From assembly GCA_955652795.1 (NCBI GenBank), contig CATPBQ010000038.1, positions 1-12,498 of the forward strand: a stretch of DNA of 12,498 nucleotides, in the 5' to 3' direction. A program made the position numbers and the translations under genes. Positions 6,790 to 12,498 of this stretch are shown here, piece after piece (the first letter of the stretch is position 1; each line of letters begins with the position of its first letter). The DNA is from an uncultured Steroidobacteraceae bacterium (GTDB taxonomy: Bacteria > Pseudomonadota > Gammaproteobacteria > Steroidobacterales > Steroidobacteraceae). The notes below the pieces were generated by a model. The model did no database searches and was not told the DNA's origin. It saw nothing but the letters and a program-made list of their open reading frames with translations.

Positions 6790-6847
6790 CGGATACCTCC
6801 ATCGCGCAGGTCATAGCTTGGAACGGAGCGTGCCATCTGACGAAACT

Positions 6848-8065
6848 CTATTGCGGCGCCTGTACGAGCCCTGCCCCCACGTCGCGCGCCGGAGCCATCA
6901 ACGCCAGGAACGATTGGAGAACAAGGGTCTGGAGTGCGGCACCGCGTGCAGTGGGATTCGCTTCGGCGAGCAGCGCTGCGATTCCCGCGGCGTAGGGCGC
7001 CGCCATGCTCGTTCCGCTTGCGGTTTGATACAGAGTGGGACGAGGCGCAGCCGAGAAGATCGCGATACCCGGTGCTGCGAGGTTGACTTCCCCACCGTTG
7101 GGATTGAGGCCTCCATTTGAGAATGGCGCCACAGCGAAGCTCTGGTCCACCGCACCGATTGCCAATATCGAAGGGCAATTTGCCGGATGCTCAACAGGGG
7201 CAATCGTGTCCGGTCGCTGGCTTTCGTTGCCCGAGGGCGCGATCAAGAGACTTCCCGCCGCAAGCGCTCGCGCCGCAACCTGTTCGTATACGTGTGGGTA
7301 CGAGTCGCCGACGGCCACCGGAGAGCCGAGCGACATCGAGATGACGGCACAGTTGTTGCGGACTGCCCAGTCGATGCCCGCGAGGATGTTACCGTCCGTC
7401 CCGCCGGCATGGTCATCGAGAACCTTCGCAATGTAGAGCTCGGCGGCAAAAGCAATGCCGTACCGGGGCGGCTGGCTGGGTTGCTGCGGACCGCACGCAA
7501 CTCCCGCGCAGAACGTTCCATGACCGTTACCGTCATCAACCGGCAGTCCTGTGACGAATGCCTGCGATACGATCGTCCGGCCGGCAAAGTCGGGATGCTG
7601 AAGGTCAAGTCCGGTATCGAGCATCGCGACCCGGATTCCGCGACCGGCGTAGCGCGATGAGACGATTCGAGTCGCCTGCAGCCCCCAGGTTGCGAGCGTC
7701 GTGTCCGCCAGCGGCGCACTCGTTACGGTGGGACCCTCCGCGAGTCCACTGGCGCGGACGTACCGTTCGGGTTCGACCCGGAGCGTCTGCGCGTCGGTGC
7801 GATGGGCAAGTGCCCGCGCCTGATCCGGATCGCCGTGCAAAAGCGCGGCACCGAGGCGCTCGAATAGCATCCCCTCCCCCGGCGCCGGTTGAGTCTGCCG
7901 GACAGACCCATCGAAGTCCGACGACAGGCCCATCCGAAGGCCCGTGGCGTTGCGAAGGATCTCGGCACCGGCGCGGCCGGTGCCTTCCCTGAGGAGCACG
8001 AGCTGCCGACCCGTGTGCCCGGAGCCCGCGGGATCAGCCGGCAGACCGGTCCGCGCACGGTTCAT
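6848..8065 (-). CDS. S8 (subtilisin-family) serine peptidase
   Basis: The 405-aa protein carries the full subtilase machinery: catalytic Asp150 in RVAMLDTGLD, His182 in DGNGHGTFCAG, Ser353 in ASGTSMAAPYAAG, and the oxyanion Asn280 in IAPSGNES. Residues 1-110 form a non-catalytic N-terminal region (GRQLVLLREG at 19-28, ending RVEPERYV), reminiscent of an N-terminal propeptide-like segment. No signal peptide or membrane segment is seen, so a cytoplasmic location or non-classical export is likely. ATG 8065 is the only possible start: the frame is closed by a TGA 14 codons upstream, and no GTG or TTG lies between. No Shine-Dalgarno precedes it; the ATG overlaps (ATGA) the stop of a 17-codon leader ORF. 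It is followed by a propeptide/inhibitor-like gene. Substrate unknown. Confidence 0.93.
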   Translation of the reverse strand: MNRARTGLPADPAGSGHTGRQLVLLREGTGRAGAEILRNATGLRMGLSSDFDGSVRQTQPAPGEGMLFERLGAALLHGDPDQARALAHRTDAQTLRVEPERYVRASGLAEGPTVTSAPLADTTLATWGLQATRIVSSRYAGRGIRVAMLDTGLDLQHPDFAGRTIVSQAFVTGLPVDDGNGHGTFCAGVACGPQQPSQPPRYGIAFAAELYIAKVLDDHAGGTDGNILAGIDWAVRNNCAVISMSLGSPVAVGDSYPHVYEQVAARALAAGSLLIAPSGNESQRPDTIAPVEHPANCPSILAIGAVDQSFAVAPFSNGGLNPNGGEVNLAAPGIAIFSAAPRPTLYQTASGTSMAAPYAAGIAALLAEANPTARGAALQTLVLQSFLALMAPARDVGAGLVQAPQ

Positions 8066-8115
8066 GGGCGGCGCCGCCGCCGTGTGTGCGTGTCACGAAC
8101 CTTGTTGTGCGCCAT
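8062..8115 (-). CDS. Possible 17-aa leader peptide upstream of the S8 peptidase
   Basis: ATG (complement of 8113-8115) opens a 17-codon frame, MAHNKVRDTHTRRRRRP, whose TGA overlaps the ATG of the peptidase as ATGA. The peptidase start lacks its own ribosome binding site, so coupling through this short frame is plausible. AAGG directly touches the ATG and a run of Gs sits a few bases further upstream, so its own initiation signal is poor. Five consecutive Arg codons (three CGG, two CGC) lie just before the overlap. It could be a chance frame. Confidence 0.35.
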   Translation of the reverse strand: MAHNKVRDTHTRRRRRP

Positions 8116-8133
8116 CCTTAGCCCCCGCTGGCT

Positions 8134-8174
8134 CCGACCCGCGTGTCGGTCTCTTGCTACCTGTTCCCGATAGC
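8134..8174 (-). promoter_or_regulatory. Two small hairpins in the S8 peptidase leader
   Basis: On the minus-strand transcript, GCTATC-GGGAACA-GGTAGC (complement of 8156-8174, one G-U pair) is followed by CCGAC-ACGCGG-GTCGG (complement of 8134-8149). Both precede the 17-codon leader ORF by less than 60 bases. They could form a simple leader control structure. No known riboswitch class is recognised. Confidence 0.3.
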
Positions 8175-8230
8175 TGGCGCGTCTCAGGCGGCGGATCGAT
8201 TTCTGTTTGCGAAAACGGGGTGAGATTCGA

Positions 8231-8258
8231 CGCACTGCCGGAACAGATACGAAGTGCG
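8231..8258. repeat. Spaced inverted repeat between the symporter and S8 peptidase genes
   Basis: CGCACT at 8231-8236 and AGTGCG at 8253-8258 form a perfect 6-bp inverted repeat with a 16-bp spacer. Half-site centres are 22 bp apart, about two helical turns, in the 240-bp space that must hold the peptidase promoter. It is an operator candidate. The remainder of 8116-8305 shows only weak promoter-like matches (TTGAAT, 18 bp, TATCTG on the minus strand) and no clear terminator for the symporter gene. Confidence 0.25.
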
Positions 8259-8305
8259 GCGGTTGCTATTCAAGGAAGCCTCACCCGGCGTTGTTTGTCG
8301 ACGGA

Positions 8306-9601
8306 TCACGTACTAACACCGCCACCGCCGCGACTTTTCGGCTGAGGGTTATCGCCATGGATCAGCGTCGCCACCAACGCGACCGTGGCGGCGAGCGACA
8401 ACCAGGCGCCGGGCATGGCGCGGTTGCCGGTTGCATGGATCAGGAACGTGACTATGGCGGGTGTCGAGCCCCCTAAGGTGGTGGCGAGGCTGTAGGCCAG
8501 CGAAAATCCGGCCGTGCGGACGGCAACCGGCACGATCTCGGTCAGATAGACGACCATGGCGCCGTTATAGCCGGCGAACAGGAACGAGAGCCAGAGCTCG
8601 ACGATGAGCAGTTTGCTGAAACTGGGCGCCTGCACCAGCCACGCCATCGCCGGATAGGCGGTCAGCACCGCCGTGCTCGCGAAGGCGATCAGCACCGGGC
8701 GGCGTCCGATCCGATCCGACAGCGAGCCCATAACGGGCAGCCAGAACAGATTCGACAACCCCACGCACAGGGTGACCAGGAGCGCATCGCTCTGCGAGAG
8801 CATGAGAATTTCTTTGCCGAACGTCGGCGTGTACGCCGTGATGGTGTAGAACGAAACGCTGGTCATCAGCACCATCGCCACGCCCCTCACGATGATCCGC
8901 GAGTGAGCCAGCAGGCCCACGTACACCTCCGAGGGCGTCGGATGATGGCTGCGGGACGCGAATTCCTCGGTTTCCTCGAGGGTTCGCCGGATCATGAAGA
9001 TGAACGGGATGATCATGCAGCCGACGAGCAGCGGGATGCGCCACCCCCATGCGCGCAGCTCCTCCGGAGCCAGCAGATTCGACAGGGCGTAGCCGAGTAT
9101 GCCGGAGAAGACGACGGCGACTTGTTGGCTGCCCGACTGCCAGGACACATAAAAGCCCTTGTGTCCGGGGGTGGCGATCTCCGCCAGATATACCGACACG
9201 CCGCCCAGCTCGACCCCGGCCGAGAAGCCCTGGCACAAGCGGCCCAGGACCACCACGACGGGCGCGAACAATCCGATCGTTTCGTATCCCGGCACCAGCG
9301 CGATCGTCAGAGTGCCGACCGACATCAGGGCCAGCGTCACCAGCAGCCCCCTGCGCCGGCCGATGTGGTCGATGTAGGCGCCGAGAAACAGGGCTCCCAG
9401 GGGCCTGACCATGAAACCAACCGCGAATGTCGCCAGGGAAAACATCAACGACGCATAGGCGCTCTCCGCGGGAAAGTAGGCGCGGCCGATCGCCGCGCTG
9501 AAATAGCCGAAAATCATGAAGTCGTACATTTCCAGGAAGTTGCCGCTGGCAACGCGGAACACGGTTCTGATTTTTTTTCTGCGCTCGGCTGGCGCCAGCA
9601 T
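8306..9601 (-). CDS. MHS-family proton symporter, citrate/tricarballylate type
   Basis: This is a major facilitator inner-membrane carrier of 431 aa. The start at ATG (complement of 9599-9601) is backed by GGGGGA seven bases upstream; the frame is open back to 9865, but that extension is not hydrophobic or family-like. The N-terminus VFRVASGNFLEMYDFMIFGY is typical of MHS citrate-proton symporters. So are DHIGRRRGLLVTL (78-90), GLVPGY-like ALVPGYETIG, the long match LGRLCQGFSAGVELGGVSVY (119-138), SDRIGRRPV (295-303) and LTEIVPVAVRTAGFSLAY. About twelve hydrophobic segments are present. The expected role is proton-coupled uptake of citrate or a related tricarboxylate; the exact substrate is not decidable from sequence. 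It diverges from a TonB-dependent receptor, suggesting cooperation across both membranes. Confidence 0.9.
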   Translation of the reverse strand: MLAPAERRKKIRTVFRVASGNFLEMYDFMIFGYFSAAIGRAYFPAESAYASLMFSLATFAVGFMVRPLGALFLGAYIDHIGRRRGLLVTLALMSVGTLTIALVPGYETIGLFAPVVVVLGRLCQGFSAGVELGGVSVYLAEIATPGHKGFYVSWQSGSQQVAVVFSGILGYALSNLLAPEELRAWGWRIPLLVGCMIIPFIFMIRRTLEETEEFASRSHHPTPSEVYVGLLAHSRIIVRGVAMVLMTSVSFYTITAYTPTFGKEILMLSQSDALLVTLCVGLSNLFWLPVMGSLSDRIGRRPVLIAFASTAVLTAYPAMAWLVQAPSFSKLLIVELWLSFLFAGYNGAMVVYLTEIVPVAVRTAGFSLAYSLATTLGGSTPAIVTFLIHATGNRAMPGAWLSLAATVALVATLIHGDNPQPKSRGGGGVST

Positions 9602-9678
9602 CTTGCATTCCCCCTGGGCGACGCACCGCGTCCGGCCGAACGACCGCCGGCGCGGCTCTCGCGGGGCGAGCTTAGCGA

Positions 9679-9690
9679 GTGTGAGCACAC
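9679..9690. promoter_or_regulatory. Palindrome between symporter and receptor genes; operator candidate
   Basis: GTGTG-AG-CACAC is a 5-bp inverted repeat with a 2-base centre. It is flanked by two direct copies of TAGCGA (9673-9678 and 9692-9697). It lies 78 bp upstream of the symporter ATG and 133 bp upstream of the receptor ATG, so a bound regulator could reach both promoters. No regulator gene is adjacent, so the family is unknown. Confidence 0.35.
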
Positions 9691-9754
9691 CTAGCGACTG
9701 TTCACCCCCATAAATACGCCCAAGAATGCCCGCGTCGTTTAGCTTGGCTTCAGG

Positions 9755-9783
9755 TTGACGGAGTACTTTCGCGTCACTAGATC
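9755..9783 (+). promoter_or_regulatory. Candidate sigma-70-type promoter of the TonB-dependent receptor gene
   Basis: TTGACG at 9755-9760 matches the -35 consensus at five of six bases. A 17-bp spacer leads to TAGATC at 9778-9783, a weak -10 with three matches. The -10 sits in the perfect palindrome CTAGATCTAG (9777-9786), which could be an operator. The predicted start near 9790 would give a leader of about 33 bases before the ATG at 9823. Confidence 0.35.
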
Positions 9784-9822
9784 TAGACAGTACGCTTTGG
9801 GCGCGATCATGGGGGAGTGGTG

Positions 9823-12498
9823 ATGCCAAACATTGTGGCCGGGGCGGCACGTGCCGAGTTAGCACGCCTTCTAGTCATCGTCGCGAAGCGCTGCCGATTC
9901 GCGCTTCCCGGTGCGGTTGTCGCGGCTGTGCTCGGGGTCTGCAGCCCGCACGTCGTTTACGGCGCCGAGGCCGAAGAGCCCGTGGTCGAGGTCGTCGTCA
10001 CCGGGTCGCGGCTGGCGTCGGCGAACATCTCAAGTCCCAGTCCGGTCGTGGTGCTCGACAGCGAAGAGCTGCTGCACCAGGGCACGCCTCGGGCGGAAGA
10101 TTTTCTCAACAGCCTTCCGCAGGTCAACTCGGGGCTGACACTCGGCGCCAACGGCGCCTCGGTGGCACCGCTGACCGGCACGGCGACCGTTGATCTGCGC
10201 GGCATCGGCGCTTTCCGCACGCTGGTCCTGATCAATGGCAGGCGGACATCGCCCGGCGATCCGACCAATCCGGCGGCCGACCTGAATACGGTGCCGAGTG
10301 CGCTGGTCAAGCGCGTCGAAGTGCTGACCGGCGGCGCATCCGCCATTTACGGATCGGATGCCGTATCGGGCGTGGTCAATTTTATCCTCGATACCAGCTT
10401 CACGGGATTCAAGCTCGACGCCGAAGGCGCCATCAACCGCGGCAGCAACGATCATCGTGATCTGCAGGCCATCCAGCGGGCAAGCGGGGTGACGCCCCCG
10501 ACCGGCACGGTCTACGACGGCGCGTCGGCGGACGTGTCGGCGGTGTTCGGTAAGGACCTGTTCGGCGGCAGCGCTCACCTGACCGCCTACGCAGGTTATC
10601 GGCACACCCATGCCGTGGCGGGGTCGAGTCGCGACATCAGCGCCTGCACCCTTACGGAAACCGGCACTTCGTTCCAGTGCCTCCTCGATGGAACGACGGC
10701 GGCGGGGCAGTTCGTACCCGGCAGCGGAAACCTGCTCACGCTCGACACGGTGAAGGGCCACGCTTTCCGGCCACTGTCCGCCCCCGCCGACCTGTTCAAT
10801 CCGGCGCCGTACCAGGATCTGCAGCGGCCCGACACCCGCTACAACGCGGGCGTGTTCGCGAGCTACAAATTCAACGATGCGGCGAATCTCTACATGGAAG
10901 CGCAGTACATGGATGACCGGACCACCGTGGCCTATGAGCCCGCGGGAACGACTCCGACCAACTCGGCGCTGAACGTCTTCGGCATCAATTGCAACAACCC
11001 GCTGCTTTCCGCGAGCGAAGTCAACGATCTTTGCGCCGGTCTCGGACCGCTCGACACCGCCCAGGTCGGCATCGGCCGGCGCAACGTCGAAGGGGGACAG
11101 CGCTCCGACGAGTTTCACCACCGCTCCTACCGTCTCGTGCTCGGACTGAAAGGCGCCATCAGCGATCCCTGGTCGTACGATGCCAGCGTGCTCTATGGGC
11201 GGGTCAACGGGCGCGAGACCTTGTCGAACGACTTCTCGCTCTCGCGTCTCACCAATGCGCTCGACGTGGTGAATGTGAACGGTGTGCCGGCCTGTCAGTC
11301 GGTGGTCAACGGCAGCGACCCGGCGTGCGTACCGTACAACATCTTCGCCGTGGGCGGCGTGACGCCGGCTGCGCTCAGGTACATCACCGAAGGCGGCATG
11401 CAGTCAGGCTACGCGCAGCGCACCATCGCTACCGGCCAGGTGACCGGCGATCTGACCCGCTACGGGATGGTGAGCCCGCTCGCGCACAGCGGAATCGGCA
11501 TCGCGGCCGGAGCCGAGTATCGGGTCGAATCGGTTCGGTACAACCCCGACACCGCCTATTCGACGGGTGACCTTCTGGTCACGGGTGCCGCGCATCCCAC
11601 GGTCGGCACATTTCGGGTCGCTGAGATCTTCACGGAGCTCAAGATTCCGCTCATCGAGGAGCGGCCGTTGGCAAAGCAGTTGATCCTGAACGGCAGCGAC
11701 CGCTACGCGCACTACTCCCCGCAGGGCAACGTGAACGCCTTTGGCCTCGGGCTGGAATGGGCGCCGGTCGAACCCGTGCGGCTGCGGGGCAGCCTGAACC
11801 GCGCCGTGCGCGCCCCGAATGCGTACGAGTTGTTTACCTCGCAGATACTCGGTCAGATCACCATCACCGACCCGTGTGCCGGCGTGCCCAGCGCATCGGC
11901 GGCGCAGTGCGCACTCACCGGCGTGAGCCCCGCACAGTACGGCAACATCGCTGCGCAATCGGCGGTCAACGTGCTGACGGGCGGAAATCCTCATCTCAGG
12001 CCGGAAACGGCCAATACGGTCACGGTGGGCCTGGTGCTCACACCCCTCAGCAACATCCTCTTCAGCGCCGACTACTGGCGGATCAAGGTCAAGCAGTTCA
12101 TCGGCAACGTGCCGGGCACGTTCGCGCTCAACACCTGCCTCAATACCGGCGATCCGTTTTACTGTAGCCTGATCCAGCGCGACGCCAACGGCTCGCTGTC
12201 CACGGGCAACGGCACGAGCGCCGGGCGCCTCGTCTCAACGCGCTTCAATACCGGCTCCTACGGCACCAGCGGGGTCGATTTCGAGGCGCGTTACGTTCAG
12301 AGTCTCCAATCGATCGCGCCTCAGGTCGGGAACCTCGCGTTCAGCTTCACCGGCAGCCTCGCCCTCGACAATCCGATCAACGTGACGCCCGGCGTTTCGG
12401 AAATCGACTGCACGGACCTCTACGGCCCGAATTGTTCGGGTGCCGGCCCCACCTCGCCCGTGCCGCGCTGGCGCCACCGGCTGCGGATGACCTGGGAG
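9823..12498 (+). CDS. TonB-dependent outer-membrane receptor (3' end outside the window)
   Basis: ATG 9823 follows GGGGGAG at good spacing. The frame stays open for 892 codons to the window edge, where RHRLRMTWE suggests the C-terminal barrel strands are near. The N-terminus has a long signal peptide (hydrophobic LPGAVVAAVLGV, cleavage near VYGA). Next come a TonB-box-like EEPVVEVVVTGSR at about 48-60 and a plug domain at about 60-190 with DLRGIG, TLVLINGRR, VEVLTGGASAIYGSDAVSGV. Then comes a large barrel with LNRAVRAPNAYELF and GNPHLRPETANTVTVG. About seven close cysteine pairs in predicted loops (for example CTLTETGTSFQC, CAGVPSASAAQC) suggest disulfide-stabilised extracellular loops. Such receptors import scarce ligands using TonB energy. 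The substrate is unknown; the divergent carboxylate symporter hints at an organic acid or its metal complex. Confidence 0.93.
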   Translation, partial: MPNIVAGAARAELARLLVIVAKRCRFALPGAVVAAVLGVCSPHVVYGAEAEEPVVEVVVTGSRLASANISSPSPVVVLDSEELLHQGTPRAEDFLNSLPQVNSGLTLGANGASVAPLTGTATVDLRGIGAFRTLVLINGRRTSPGDPTNPAADLNTVPSALVKRVEVLTGGASAIYGSDAVSGVVNFILDTSFTGFKLDAEGAINRGSNDHRDLQAIQRASGVTPPTGTVYDGASADVSAVFGKDLFGGSAHLTAYAGYRHTHAVAGSSRDISACTLTETGTSFQCLLDGTTAAGQFVPGSGNLLTLDTVKGHAFRPLSAPADLFNPAPYQDLQRPDTRYNAGVFASYKFNDAANLYMEAQYMDDRTTVAYEPAGTTPTNSALNVFGINCNNPLLSASEVNDLCAGLGPLDTAQVGIGRRNVEGGQRSDEFHHRSYRLVLGLKGAISDPWSYDASVLYGRVNGRETLSNDFSLSRLTNALDVVNVNGVPACQSVVNGSDPACVPYNIFAVGGVTPAALRYITEGGMQSGYAQRTIATGQVTGDLTRYGMVSPLAHSGIGIAAGAEYRVESVRYNPDTAYSTGDLLVTGAAHPTVGTFRVAEIFTELKIPLIEERPLAKQLILNGSDRYAHYSPQGNVNAFGLGLEWAPVEPVRLRGSLNRAVRAPNAYELFTSQILGQITITDPCAGVPSASAAQCALTGVSPAQYGNIAAQSAVNVLTGGNPHLRPETANTVTVGLVLTPLSNILFSADYWRIKVKQFIGNVPGTFALNTCLNTGDPFYCSLIQRDANGSLSTGNGTSAGRLVSTRFNTGSYGTSGVDFEARYVQSLQSIAPQVGNLAFSFTGSLALDNPINVTPGVSEIDCTDLYGPNCSGAGPTSPVPRWRHRLRMTWE

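Noticed and set aside
8903..9694. Plus-strand open frame of 263 codons
   Set aside because: It is antisense to the symporter gene. Its product is rich in His, Gln, Arg and Asp, the typical mirror of a membrane protein gene.
10030..11121. Minus-strand open frame of 363 codons
   Set aside because: It is antisense to the TonB-dependent receptor, which has plug and barrel motifs throughout. The reverse product is low-complexity Arg/Gly/Val-rich.

Overview
The window is about 12.5 kb of GC-rich, densely coding DNA, and nearly every base is in a gene. A TonB-dependent receptor shows the source is Gram-negative. Codon use, the MHS-type carboxylate symporter and the ECF sigma / membrane anti-sigma pair suggest a high-GC proteobacterium. 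My guess is a gammaproteobacterium of the Steroidobacterales/Nevskiales kind, but that is inference. I saw no rRNA, tRNA, CRISPR array, insertion sequence or attachment site.

Left block (1-5106, all minus strand). The first 161 bases are the 5' end of a carboxymuconolactone-decarboxylase-like gene that runs off the left edge. Upstream of it lies an apparent four-gene operon read right to left: a large exported TPR-CHAT protease (about 1158 aa), then three small proteins I do not recognise (176, 119 and 104 aa). The 176-aa gene starts with GTG eight bases after the CHAT stop codon, and its ribosome binding site overlaps that stop codon.

Centre (5107-6524, plus strand). Divergent from the CHAT operon, with only about 21 bp between the start codons, is an ECF sigma factor. 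It overlaps by 4 bases (GTGA) a single-pass membrane protein with an anti-sigma-like N-terminus. One near-symmetric TATA core sits between the two operons and could serve as a -10 element on both strands, placing both transcription starts on or beside the start codons. A stress-signalling module is a reasonable reading: sigma and anti-sigma, plus a probably periplasmic CHAT protease with three companion proteins.

Convergent block (6553-8115, minus strand). This holds a subtilisin-family (S8) serine peptidase with no visible signal peptide, followed by a 78-aa protein that resembles a free-standing subtilase propeptide/inhibitor. The peptidase is preceded by a possible 17-codon leader ORF (ATGA overlap) and two small hairpins.

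Right block (8306-12498). A citrate/tricarballylate-type MHS proton symporter (minus) is divergent from a TonB-dependent receptor (plus) that runs off the right edge. The 221-bp space between them holds a candidate promoter for the receptor and a short palindrome. The pair could move one substrate across both membranes.
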